NCBI GenBank assembly: GCA_963556195.1
Contig: OY744525.1
Coordinates: 23,982,718 to 24,046,717 of the forward strand
Direction: 5' to 3'
Length of the DNA stretch: 64,000 nt
Source: Sepiola atlantica
Lineage: Eukaryota; Mollusca; Cephalopoda; Sepiida; Sepiolidae
The notes under the pieces were generated by a model that was not told the DNA's origin, did not search any database, and saw nothing but the letters and a program-made list of their open reading frames with translations. This document shows, in pieces, positions 11,147-22,689 of the stretch. The number at the start of each line of letters is the position of its first letter. Positions within the stretch are counted from its first letter, which is position 1. The position numbers and the translations under genes were made by a program.

Positions 11147-11346
11147 AAATATTAAAATACTTGAAAAAAAAAAAAAAAATCAAAATAAATAAATAAAATA
11201 AAATACTTGAAATATGAGTAAAATATTTTCACTGTTTGAATGCTTAAATGCATTCAAACAGTGAAAATATTTTACTCATATTTCAAGTATTTTATTTTAT
11301 TTATTTATTTTGATTTTTTTTTTTTTTTTCAAGTATTTTAATATTT
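11147..11346. repeat. Perfect inverted duplication, 97-bp arms, 6-nt loop
   Basis: The left arm (11147-11243) and right arm (11250-11346) are exact reverse complements, including identical A16/T16 tracts, around the loop 'ttaaat'. A diverged, unduplicated copy of the locus at 11586-11730 keeps the order without the palindrome, so the inverted arm seems to have been inserted here. Perfect arms imply either a very recent event or a library/assembly fold-back artefact. Confidence 0.95.
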
Positions 11347-11735
11347 GTAAATTTTTAAACGGTAAAGAGACCAATCAAATGCAGATTTTTTTTTTAAATA
11401 AAATATTTTTTTAAAATTCAAATTTTCGATTCATAAAAGAATCTTCATCAGGAGGATAGAGACAATATTTTTTCTTACTTTTTTAAAGCGACTTGTTGTC
11501 ACTTAACCTTGAACTTTTGTTCTTATTGAAGTCTGGTATGTAATGTCCGATATAGGTGGTGTGCCTTGGTATGCACGTGTGAGTTATGAGTAAAATATTT
11601 CCACTGTTTGAATGCATTTAAATGTGTAATTTTTAAAACAGTAAAGCGGCCAATCACATGCAGATGTTTTTTTTTTAAAATAAAATATCATTCATTTAAA
11701 ATTCAAATTTTCGATCAAAATTTTAAATATCAACA
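11340..11735 (+). repeat. Direct repeat pair flanking the inverted duplication
   Basis: Positions 11341-11440 and 11612-11725 share 'taatttttaaaacagtaaag'-type sequence, 'gaccaatcaaatgcag' (or 'gccaatcacatgcag') and 'aaaattcaaattttcgat'. The 11740-11800 flank holds an end fragment of the 'ggcatatcaaccc' family in reverse orientation. Confidence 0.7.
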
Positions 11736-11799
11736 TAATTTTTAAATGACTTGATTCGGCATTAAATAACTCTAAATGGGTTGATATGCCGGTTATATA

Positions 11800-13150
11800 T
11801 AAAAAAACAAAAACAATATGAGAATTACAGCCCGAATAATCCAAATAATACTTATTTTAATAAGTTAAAAAATTTGGTGATCACAGATTCATTAACTGTA
11901 ACTTTTTCTCTTCTTTGCAGATGACTGACTCCGTTTCCGTGTGCACTACAATACAAGAGCATACAGAAATCGAAGCGCAAAAGCAGTGCATAAATAAACA
12001 TTCTATGTACAGTGGTTTTATGCTCACCCTATAGTATGGAGGATTGTTGCTATTACTTAGTGGATCTTATTAAATTGGTCCACTACTAAAGTGCATGACA
12101 AGGAAGGGTCCTTTTCCCCTTGGTTTAAACGCTGACAAATCTGAGATGACAGCTCCCGTTTGACGAGAGGAAGGGAGGTAAGCTTTTTTAGGTTGTCAGT
12201 CCTGTGTTTTATCATTAATAATAGAATGCTATTGCGTCCAAGTCGATCCCGGAAAGTTTCATCATGGAATGGCAAAATAATGAAATGCCATTAGGCGAAT
12301 AATGGAAAAGGCACCAAGCAATCATGTAACGTTGTGCCTCATGGAGGGGGCATAGTAGGAAAATAGGTTTGATAAAAGTATTTATAAGATATGAGCTTCA
12401 GAAGAACAAGAACTGATTTTTTTTAGATGCATCCATTTAATATGTGCATTTAATGATAAAGATGTTGTATAAACCTGAAACTTGATGTGACACGATGAGG
12501 TATCTTACTGGTGCAATATTAATTAAGTTAATTATAAGATAATTAATTAAAAGAAAAAAAACAGTCAATACACTTTTGTATCGTCAAAACGAACTATTTG
12601 ATTTTTAAGATTAAAATACCATATTTCTTGTATTTGAATGACACTCGGAGAAAGCACATTCTTTAATTCTGAATAACTTTAGTTGAATTGTCATGCAATA
12701 ATATTTGAACATCAATTTTTAAATTACGATTCAAAAGGTTATATGTTTCATATTAGAGTGACAGGTAACGAGGACACCTAGTGAATTGTCACAACTGTTT
12801 TGAAGAATCATTTTCACTTACAGTCAGATTAATTATTAAAAACAATTGTTTGGGACTAACACGGATGACTAAATTGTGTTTGTAATTGAAAAACGGTACA
12901 CCTGTTCATACCTGATTTGAAAGTTGGACTATCCAGCATTAATTTTAGAATGGAAGATTTCAATTATAATTTGAAATTGTCAAAATATCCAGTCAGTAGC
13001 CAAATTGTGTTTAAAATTTTAAAAGGTTATGAAGGACATCTTTTATATCTGATAATATACTTACTTGTCAACAATTAGGAGGGATTAAGATCAAGCCTCT
13101 ATATCGGCTTGACTGGAGGATCCTCCAACATATGTGAGACAAAGGCTTTC
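11800..13150. other. AT-rich spacer with one solo repeat copy
   Basis: A fragment of the dispersed element that carries the 37-bp unit lies at 12428-12500 ('agatgcatccatttaatatg'). Elsewhere I see no gene. The 72-residue ORF at 12057-12275 has ordinary composition but no recognisable motif and no repeat copy in this window. Confidence 0.5.
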
Positions 13151-13159
13151 ATTGACTGA

Positions 13160-13244
13160 CCAATCATATAGCAGAAAATGCGAAACGGTCTGTGATTGGT
13201 TAACTAATTAGAATTGTCACCTCAAGTTAAAGTATATAATAAAA
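13160..13244 (+). promoter_or_regulatory. Possible Pol II core promoter: two CCAAT boxes and a TATA box
   Basis: A CCAAT box at 13160-13164, an inverted one (ATTGG) at 13195-13199 and 'tatataataaaa' at 13233-13244 have spacing like a TATA-type promoter, predicting a start near 13265, at the edge of a GA microsatellite. No convincing gene follows: the 68-residue ORF at 13400 has no known motif. In AT-rich DNA such matches also arise by chance. Confidence 0.3.
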
Positions 13245-13267
13245 GAACTGACTAGTGAAGGGTTCTT

Positions 13268-13356
13268 CAGAGAGAGAGGGAGGTAGGGAGAGAGAGAGAG
13301 AGGGGGAGGGAGAGAGAGGGAGTGAGAGAGAGAGAGAGGGAGTGAGAGAGAGAGAC
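13268..13356 (+). repeat. GA microsatellite
   Basis: Imperfect (GA)n with inserted 'ggga' steps. Confidence 0.95.
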
Positions 13357-14597
13357 AAATAGAAATCAGTGACTAATAGGAAACACAAATGAAAAAAGAT
13401 TGAGAAGAATTCTCTCCAATTCATCCTCCTCTAAGGGACAAAAATTACAAAGTAACTTTCAAGGTTGTCCAACCAAATTTATCTTTTCTCGCCAAGAAGA
13501 GCAACATAACTATTTGTTCTTATTATTACTATTATTACACACCTATGTTTCAATGCATATTTGGTACTGTTCATGGCGAGGTTTTCTTGTTTCTAGTTGC
13601 CGATAAAACGGACCACTTACCATCAGTACCAAAGTTCTGTGGATCGTTTAAACACAGCATGTTCCACAGAAACACTTTCACTTAAGATGTTAGCAATCTT
13701 CATGTGGTCCCTCCTGTAAGTACTCTATGTCTTTCTAGAAATAATTCTAACGAGTAAGATATCAGGGAAACCAATGCCAACAATAGAATAATCTGATTCA
13801 TACAAAGTGAATGAATAGGCACAGCAACCAAAACTTGAGTCAATCCAACCCCAATTTTAGATTTGTATTCATGGATTTTATCTCAATCGACACACCAATT
13901 TTCAAAAAGTATGACGGCGTAGCTTCTTAAAACATTAAGATTTGTTTATTTAATTTGAGCATGACAGGAGAATCGATTGACCAAAATAAGGCCTCTCCTA
14001 GAGATGCCCGGATGAATATAAAATTATGAAATAAAAACAAATAAAAAAAATTTGAAAGAATGTAGCAAATCCCAGCCGAGGTTAACATAAAGAAATGTGA
14101 CATTCGTTTACGTATAGAATAAATAAAATGGAAAAAGTGTGCAACCAAAAAATATAAAAACATGATCACATCTAAAACTCCTCAGTAGATTTCTATTTCG
14201 TTTATTTTAATAACAGAAAATTCAAAGTGAAAGAGATGGCATTTCTGGTAGCAATGTTCTGATAAAGTTTCTGTTATTAAAAGAAAGGAAATATCAGTCT
14301 CTGTTATGATTAGGTCTTTTATAATTTATGGTTGTCGACTTTTTCTATTTTATTTTTTTCTATGCATTTTATCAATCTTATATTAGTTTATGTAAACAAA
14401 ACTACAGAAGAGAAATTGTTTTAAAAAGAGAATAAAAATTATGCAAGTTTAAAAATACAGGACGCCCCCCCCCCAAATGCCATCAATAAAATCGTTAATA
14501 TAATTTATGATCTCTTCAATCCAACCGTATTACAGATAAACTGCAGTCTATGCCTGACGTGGCCACCAAGCTTGGCAGACTTACGAAAATGATATTA
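13357..14597. other. Spacer before the main satellite, nothing recognised
   Basis: AT-rich sequence with a C10-class homopolymer at about 14465-14474. No repeat family or gene could be assigned. Confidence 0.5.
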
Positions 14598-16885
14598 AAA
14601 ACTTAAGCATGACAGACCACACAATATGTCATTTCAAACATAAGCATGACAGACCGCACAACATGTCATTTCAAACATAAGCATGACAGACCACACAACA
14701 TGTCATTTCAAACATAAGCATGACAGACCGCACAATATGTCATTTCAAACATAAGCATGACAGACCACACAATATGTCATTTCAAACATAAGCATGACAG
14801 ACCGCACAATATGTCATTTCAAACATAAGCATGACAGACCACACAATATGTCATTTCAAACATAAGCATGACAGACCACACAATATGTCATTTCAAACAT
14901 AAGCATGACAGACCACACAATATGTCATTTCAAACATAAGCATGACAGACCGCACAATATGTCATTTCAAACATAAGCATGACAGACCGCACAATATGTC
15001 ATTTCAAACATAAGCATGACAGACCACACAACATGTCATTTCAAACATAAGCATGACAGACCACACAACATGTCATTTCAAACATAAGCATGACAGACCA
15101 CACAATATGTCATTTCAAACATAAGCATGACAGACCACACAATATGTCATTTCAAACATAAGCATGACAGACCGCACAATATGTCATTTCAAACATAAGC
15201 ATGACAGACCGCACAATATGTCATTTCAAACATAAGCATGACAGACCGCAGAATATGTCATTTCAAACATAAGCATAACAGACCGCAGAATATGTCATTT
15301 CAAACATAAGCATGACAGACCACACAATATGTCATTTCAAACATAAGCATGACAGACCACACAACATGTCATTTCAAACATAAGCATGACAGACCACACA
15401 ACATGTCATTTCAAACATAAGCATGACAGACCACACAATATGTAATTTCAAACATAAGCATGACAGACCGCAGAATATGTCATTTCAAACATAAACCTGA
15501 CAGACCACACAATATGTCATTTCAAACATAAGCATAACAGACCACGCAATATCTCATTTCAAACATAAGCATGACAGACCACACAATATGTCATTTCAAA
15601 CATAAGCATGACAGACCGCACAATATGTTATTTCAAACATAAGCATGACAGACCGCACAATATGTTATTTCAAACATAAGCATGACAGACCGCACAATAT
15701 GTTATTTCAAACATAAGCATGATAGACAACACAATATGTCATTTCAAACATAAACCTGACAGACCACACAATATGTCATTTCAAACATAAGCATGACAGA
15801 CCGCAGAATATGTCATTTCAAACATAAGCATGACAGACCGCAGAATATGTCATTTCAAACATAAGCATGACAGACCGCACAATATGTCATTTCAAACATA
15901 AGCATGACAGACCGCACAATATGTCATTTCAAACATAAGCATGACAGACCGCACAATATGTCATTTCAAACATAAGCATGACAGACCGCACAATATGTCA
16001 TGTCAAACATAAGCATGACAGACCACACAATATGTCATTTCAAACATAAGCATGACAGACCGCACAATATGTCATTTCAAACATAAGCATGACAGACCGC
16101 ACAATATGTTATTTCAAACATAAGCATGATAGACCACACAATATGTCATTTCAAACATAAACCTGACAGACCACACAATATGTCATTTCAAACATAAGCA
16201 TGACAGACCACACAATATGTCATTTCAAACATAAGCATGACAGACCGCAGAATATGTCATTTCAAACATAAGCATGACAGACCGCACAATATGTCATTTC
16301 AAACATAAGCATGACAGACCGCACAATATGTCATTTCAAACATAAGCATGACAGACCGCACAATATGTCATTTCAAACATAAGCATGACAGACCACACAA
16401 TATGTCATTTCAAACATAAGCATGACAGACCGCACAATATGTCATTTCAAACATAAGCATGACAGACCGCACAATATGTCATTTCAAACATAAGCATGAC
16501 AGACCGCACAATATGTCATTTCAAACATAAGCATGACAGACCGCACAATATGTCATTTCAAACATAAGCATGACAGACCGCAGAATATGTCATTTCAAAC
16601 ATAAGCATGACAGACCGCAGAATATGTCATTTCAAACATAAGCATGACAGACCGCACAATATGTCATTTCAAACATAAGCATGACAGACCGCACAATATG
16701 TCATTTCAAACATAAGCATGACAGACCGCAGAATATGTCATTTCAAACATAAGCATGACAGACCGCACAATATGTCATTTCAAACATAAGCATGACAGAC
16801 CGCAGAATATGTCATTTCAAACATAAGCATGACAGACCGCAGAATGTTATTTCAAACATAAGCATGTCAGACCATAGAATATGCA
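14598..16885 (+). repeat. Main 37-bp satellite (D), about 61 copies
   Basis: The unit is 'aaacataagcatgacagacc' plus 'acacaatatgtcatttc', exactly 37 bp. Variants (accacacaac, accgcacaat, accgcagaat, tgttattt) form runs. The rare variant 'acctga' falls at 15495, 15754 and 16161, i.e. 259 and 407 bp apart (7 and 11 units). Its neighbours are also repeated, so multi-unit blocks were duplicated. There are no unique spacers between units. The last copies (from about 16840) decay. Confidence 0.97.
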
Positions 16886-17149
16886 TTTTATTACTTTAAA
16901 TCCTTATGTTAGGTACATATTCAGGGAAATTGATAGAATCGATATATCAATTTTTATAAAGTTTAACTAAAATATTGATCTATATGTGATCTAAAAATAC
17001 TTAGAGTTTAAAAGTGGTGATTTGTTTAATGAGAATAGATTGAAATTTGTTACAAGTAAATTGAAGTGAAAAAATAAACACTGAGTGGCCCTGCTTGTTA
17101 GAATTTGTAGTTTGACAAACAATTACAGGGACACAGTGAAAGTTGGTAT

Positions 17150-17640
17150 ACAACGAGGATGAAGGCAACGTGGACGAAACTTAGTGTGCTGTTGCCTCTG
17201 ATTGCCTTGCGAGTTGTCCTTCTCTACATCCAGGATAAGTCGTATAGTAGCTGTGTCAAGAGCGTCATGTTATATGTCAGTGGTTGCTGGACTCTCACCC
17301 AGTCCTCTCTCTGCCTGACTGCAGTGCAATGACAGATCCATGATTAGATGGATCTGCAATTTGAAATCTGACCAAACCCAACGCATCAGGTCAGAGGATT
17401 TGCTGAAAGCACTACATTTGCCTATCATAAAGGTTATCCTTAGGACGAATCGGTTACACTGGTATGATCATGTGAAGCGTTCATCTTCCGAAATAGACCG
17501 TTGCAGAAGTATGGATGTCCTGAATCACAGGAAGGTTGGCTGGCCAAGGAAAACTTGGAAGTAAGTGATTAGACAATACTCTACAGAGTGTAATTTGGAG
17601 ACAATTGACCCATTAACCGTGAGAACAGAAGAGGGAGTTT
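17150..17640 (+). pseudogene. Non-LTR retrotransposon RT, C-terminal remnant (type 1)
   Basis: A conceptual product of RTE/L1-like reverse transcriptase, truncated at the 5' side. Residues 'RVKSVMLY.SGCWTLT'-like can be read upstream (about 17240-17300). The open stretch 17340-17564 then gives 'MIRWICNLK', 'RIRSEDLLKALHL', 'VILRTNRLHWYDHVKR' and 'GWPRKTWK', the ordered motifs after the thumb domain in many animal LINE proteins. Stops occur near 17330 and after 17564, and the catalytic palm is absent. It is dead. I cannot decide the clade. No second copy of this type is seen in the window. Confidence 0.85.
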
Positions 17641-18640
17641 GCAAAATATAAGAAAATGTTTGATCCCTAAACAAGGAAACAATGACGTTAAATGAACAGA
17701 AGAAGACGGGGTCTGCTGGGTGCAAGAAAATGTAAAAAGCCAAAGACGACTTTTGTATTTTCGCTCGCCGAGTCGAGAAATTGACTCAAAAATCATAAAG
17801 AAATAAAACTTTTGTTAATATGTAGATCATATATGAGAAGGCTTCATCATGATGTCTCGTATTTCTGCTGTGCTTAAAAGAATGACGACATTCTGATATT
17901 TAAAAATATGAAGATATATCTTTGTTGTCGGTGGCGGTGAAGTAGTGGGGGTTAGTGAGGAAGGAAGGGGCATGCACAGGAATTCGAAGGATGATTTTTC
18001 TCAGGCCTAAATCGCTGATCAACGGCCTACATAAATTTAGGGTTGTTATTGCATAACAATTTATGACCTCCTGCAAACGCCCACTTTAGGGTTTTACTGT
18101 CAATCTAGGAACGCTCCCAGGACGTTTTATTCGGTGACAGAGTGTTTCCTTCTGTCGTTAACTTTTTGCAGGTGGTTCCAATAAACAATTATTTTATTTT
18201 TGACAATCCACCATATTTGTGTTCCCAGCTTTAGCCAACGATTTTTTTCATTTGTGAGAAGAAATCATGTTATGTTGCTTTCTTCCAGCCAGGTGTGTGT
18301 CCATGCTAAGTGCACCTACGGTTGTCGAATGACCTTTTCAGTACACCCGGCCTGGATATTTAACATATGCACCTTCAGCTCTGACTGGAAGGCTATTGAC
18401 AATACAGAATATAGAACACCATCATGTAGATGGAATAAATAAAAATAGTATTTTAAAGACAAAGTGTGGCTAAAAACGAACTGAAAGTAGTTTGTTAGAG
18501 TTAATAAAATGCTTGATCTGAACATGGATACGGTAGTGGAGGTATTAAAACAGTTAATTTGATCGTTGTGTGGGAGCACGAGTCATATAATAAATACGGA
18601 CGAGAACTATGAAATCACATACATTTATGCGTTACCTGGT
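17641..18640. other. Spacer, nothing recognised
   Basis: Mixed composition. The ORFs of 71-87 residues at 17581-18579 match nothing I know and overlap each other on both strands. Confidence 0.45.
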
Positions 18641-18895
18641 ATGGCATTAATCCTGGACAAGTTGAGTTAGCTTCCTCTAAAGGGGGAAGTTTCTAGGGAA
18701 TATTAAATACACAAACGGTCCACAATCGTGTGTTTAGAGTAGATGACGTTTATTTTTATTTTTTTTGCAGGGAAGTGTCACTGTAATTCCACATACAGAG
18801 TCTAGTATTCCCAAATGGTCACCCCTCTAATACTGACCAGGCACAAGATCGCTTAACTTTGAGGATTTAACGAGAATCAGTGTGTCAATGTGATT
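18640..18895 (-). mobile_element. 5S rRNA-derived SINE, minus strand
   Basis: Read on the minus strand from 18895, the sequence follows 5S rRNA through 'gattctcgttaaatcctc', 'aaagttaagcgatcttg', 'cctggtcagtatta' and 'ggggtgaccatttgggaata', so the internal box A/intermediate/box C region is recognisable. The body then reaches an A/T-rich run and the 'cttcccccttt' block at about 18680. Body relatives lie at 36300-36480 and 44840-44950. A 5S head defines SINE3-type elements. The changed positions rule out a functional 5S gene. Confidence 0.8.
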
Positions 18896-20060
18896 ATGCC
18901 ACTTATGCATTGGGAAAGGTATTAACCCACTCTCTCTAGCTATAGGTAAAATAGCAAATAGACTTCAATGAATCGTTTGCAATTGAATCGTTGCCAATAG
19001 TTTTTGTGTTTCAGAATTAAATAATCCAAAATGGTTGATATGCCATAAACCAAACCTACCATGAAAATGTGCGATTTTTAGCACCACGGAATTTCCCACA
19101 TATTTTCATGATAACTGGTCTTAAAATAAAACATTGTTTAGGCACATCACTCAATTGCTTTACCCCCCATCCACCCCAGCTACGGGTTAAAATATTGCCT
19201 TGCGTTTTGGTATTAAAATGACCCAAAAGTTGATTGATATGCTGTTGTTGAATCATAATTATCAATCAGTGAGTGATCTTCCTTAAAGCATATCCAAGTA
19301 ATCCCCTGTTCACTTGCCATCTTGGTATGTCTTTCACAAAGCTTGAGAAGTATTCTGATCGCAGTCAAATGCGACTCTCAACAGGGATCGACTCAAATGT
19401 AATATGTACTTTTCCATCGCACATACATCTCTATTCTATGGTCCCGACAATACATGTTCTTTATCGATTGTGATGGGATATTAGTGTACTGTATACCTTA
19501 ACTGAGTAATTATATCTTTGGTTTTTCCCTCTTTATGGATGTTTCGTATATCTCTTTTACATTTGTCTTCGTCAAACTATGTGAGAATAAATGTATATAT
19601 ATGTAAACTTAACTGTTTCTTAATCATTACACTTTTTCCTTTGTTTATTTCGACCCTCGTGTTTACTTAAGAAAACACCACACACAAAATGGCGGCCTTG
19701 TGTTGGAGAAGAGACTCGGTCATGTGTGTTGCTCAAACAATAAAGCCGGAATATTCCACGCTTATTTAGCTTAACACTGTAAAGCATCAAACTAAACTAA
19801 TTCCCGTTAAAAACGTACATAGGCAGACTACATAACAAAACCAGAATTAAAGTTTTTTTGTTTTTTTTAATTATTTCTGTAGTTTAAATTCCATATTCAT
19901 TTTCTGTCTGCAAATTTGATTCATGTATATCTAAGAAACGATTTTCTGTTTCAATTATTCTTTGATATCATTTAATTAAATGGATTTTTTGTAATAATTG
20001 TAATGGTTAAATATTAACATCAAGGAATTTCTCATTGTTATCAGTTAGTGAATTATAAAG
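18896..20060. other. Spacer with a fragment of a dispersed repeat
   Basis: A fragment of the 'ggcatatcaaccc' family is recognisable near 19015-19055, and a second 'gttgatatgc'-type word at 19230. The rest shows no gene or repeat that I can name. Confidence 0.45.
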
Positions 20061-21000
20061 TTAAATAAAATAAAGAAATAAAATTTAAATGAAGTAAATA
20101 AAAAGATAAAAGGAAAAAAAAAATTAAATTAAAATGAAGTAAGTAAAAAGATAAAAGGAAAAAATAAATAAAATTAAAATAAAGTAAGTAAAAAGATAAA
20201 AGGAAAAAAAAGAATTAAATTAAAATAAAGTAAGTAAAAAGATAAAAGAAAAAAAAAATTAAATTAAAATGAAGTAAGTAAAAAGATAAAAGGAAAAAAA
20301 TTAAATTAAAATAAAGTAAGTAAAAAGATAAAAGGAAAAAAAATAAATTAAAATAAAGTAAGTAAAAAGATAAAAGGTAAAAAAAAAGTTAAAATAAAGT
20401 AAGTAAAAAGATAAAAGGAAAAAAAAATAAATTAAAATAAAGTAAGTAAAAAGATAAAAGAAAAAAAAATTAAATTAAAATAAAGTAAGTAAAAAGATAA
20501 AAGGAAAAAAAATAAATTAAAATAAAGTAAGTAAAAAGATAAAAGGAAAAAATAAATAAAATTTAAAAAAAGTAAGTAAAAAGATAAAAAGAAAAAAAAA
20601 ATAAATTAAAATAAAGTAAGCAAAAAGATAAAAGGAAAAAATAAATAAAATTAAAATAAAGTAAGTAAAAAGATAAAAGGAAAAATAAATAAAACCTAAA
20701 TAAAGTAAAAAGATAAAAGGAAAAAATAAATAAAATTAAAATAAAGTAAGTAAAAAGATAAAAGGAAAAATAAATACAAATAAAGTAAGTAAAAAGATAA
20801 AAGGAAAAAAAATTAAATTAAAATAAAGTAAGTAAAAAGATAAAAGGAAAAAATAAATAAAATTAAAATAAAGTAAGTAAAAAGATAAAAGGAAAAAATA
20901 AATTAAAATAAAGTAAGTAAAAAGATAAAAGGAAAAAATAAATAAAATTAAAATAAAGTAAGTAAAAAGATAAAAGGAAAAAAATATAAAAAGTAAAATA
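20060..21000 (+). repeat. A-rich minisatellite, roughly 40-48 bp units, about 22 copies
   Basis: The constant part 'aaagtaagtaaaaagataaa' followed by 'agg' alternates with a variable A/T part such as 'aaaaaataaataaaattaaa'. Length variation lies almost entirely in the A runs. C is nearly absent for 900 bp. Confidence 0.95.
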
Positions 21001-21269
21001 AGTAAAAAATATAAAAATTACATTAAATAATCAAGATAATTAAAGCACAAAATCCGAACGTAAAACAATAGACGAAATAACGGGTCAAAATAATTAATCA
21101 TACTTTTGAAGAATAATTTTGCTTTTTTTATTCTATTTTCATAACTAGTTTGAAAATAGGTGAATTGTTGGATGAGATTGACATCATCACCAATAATGAA
21201 CAGGACAAGTTACTGGATGCTTGCTTGTTTATCTTTTTCATTTTTCGAGTTTCGCCAACAAAACTATTA

Positions 21270-21515
21270 TTATATTAAACCTGGATTAATCAACGTTTGT
21301 TTCCCTAAGGATTTTTTACTAGAAATTCTAATCATAAAATACATGCTAAAATATTCGTCAGTTTTGGGATTGAGTTATGTTTGAAAAAAAAATTCCATTT
21401 AAATTGTTCTAATTACTTATAAATCTTAACTCATTTCTTATTAAGTTTCTACCTATCACTCTCACCCTCGCTCACTTTATTATGTCGTTTAACCTTCTGC
21501 TCTTATTTTTTACAG

Positions 21516-21548
<33 letters not shown>

Positions 21549-21795
21549 AATCGAAGGTAATAAAGAAACGAAATAATAAAAAGATTAGAATCAGCCATTA
21601 TAAACAAAAGGGAATATCACCACAAGTCCTAATACTATTTAACCTTTAGAGGGGGAGGGGGGATATAGGGAACAGAAAGAGACTAATTTGGGATCCTATC
21701 TTTTTTTTTTAACTGTCTTTTGAAACTCACTTTTTCCAGATTCAAATAATCTAACCCCAGCTCAATGGGTGAACCAACGGGTCACATTATTTTCT
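21270..21795 (+). repeat. About 500-bp dispersed segment, copy 1
   Basis: Collinear with 48215-48745: shared blocks include 'ttaatcaacgtttgtttccc', 'gtcagttttgggattgagtt', 'aaagagactaattt' and 'aaactcactttttcc'. The copies differ by microsatellite length (CT run at 21517-21545) and many substitutions. The repeat class is unknown. Confidence 0.85.
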
Positions 21796-21839
21796 GGTAT
21801 CCTTATAGATTAAAGAAAGTCGAAATAGGAAGTAACTGT

Positions 21840-22685
21840 CAAAGGGCTTCAAAAAAGATTACATTTGACATCACAATATAGCACAAGTGAAAGATTGAAA
21901 TGGATATGTGCAAAGACAAAGCTCCTTTCCTTCAATAACTACAAGAAACTTCTTCAACCACCGATTGTCATGGCAAATAACACCCTATCTAAGAGCTCAA
22001 AATTTAAACTCCTCGGCCTAACCTTCACAAGTAACATGAATTGGAACAAATACATTGAAGACATTGCCAAGGCTGCAGCAAAGAAAGTGGGCTCCTACCA
22101 TGCTAGTAAACTCCTCTCACCTGACATTATCCTGTATCTCTACAAAGCCACCATCCACCCATGCATGGAGTATTGTTGCCACATCTGGGCTGGTGCAGCA
22201 TCCACTAATCTCTCCCTCTTAGACAAGGTCCAAAAAAGAGTCGCCAACCTAATAGGTCCCTCACTATCCACCTGTCCCATCGCTGCAATGTTGCATCCTT
22301 GTGCCTGTTTTACAAGTACTTCAATGGACTGTGCTCCGATGAACTTGCTGCTCTGGTACCCCCTCGACGTAAATACACTAGACCAACTCGACAATCAGCA
22401 AAATCCCATTCATTCACTGTGGAGGTCCTCAGATTCCAGAGAGCCTTCTACTCCAATAGCTTCTTTCCTCGTGCTGCCGGCCTCTGGAACTTCCTCTGTG
22501 CTCCCTGTTTCCCAGACTGTACCGACATGACAAGCAGCGGTTTAAAACTAATGTAAACAGACATCTTGCTACACAACTCCCAACTTATGATGACACCCAA
22601 AACCTACACCCTAATTCTCAGTAACCCCTTACGTCTACAGTGGCGACCTGCCTTGGTTGGAGTGAAATATGTTTTTTAAAAAAAC
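21840..22685 (+). pseudogene. Non-LTR retrotransposon RT, C-terminal half and 3' end (type 2)
   Basis: The open stretch 21865-22285 reads 'KTKLLSFNNYKK', 'KLLGLTFTSNMNWNKYI', 'AAKKVGSYHASKLLSPDII', 'YKATIHPCMEYCCHIWAG' and 'LLDKVQKRVANLIG', the thumb and downstream region of jockey/I-like LINE reverse transcriptases. A frameshift at about 22250-22290 moves the frame to 'LCLFYKYFNG' ... 'RAFYSNSFFPRAAGLWN'; a second shift near 22490-22530 leads to 'FKTNVNRHLAT'. The 3' end 'cagtggcgacctgcc' and an A-rich tail follow. The palm with its FADD-type motif is missing, as expected for 5'-truncated target-primed insertions. Related 3' fragments are at 25.5, 33.0, 60.2, 61.7 and 62.8 kb. Confidence 0.92.
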
Positions 22686-22689
22686 AATA

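Noticed and set aside
14598..16885. CRISPR-like array of 37-bp repeats
   Set aside because: Units are directly adjacent with no unique spacers, no cas genes are present, and the context is eukaryotic. It is a satellite.
21865..22530. 221-residue ORF as a complete gene
   Set aside because: Its first 140 residues are the RT thumb region; the remainder is out of frame with the true continuation, so it is a frameshifted LINE fragment.
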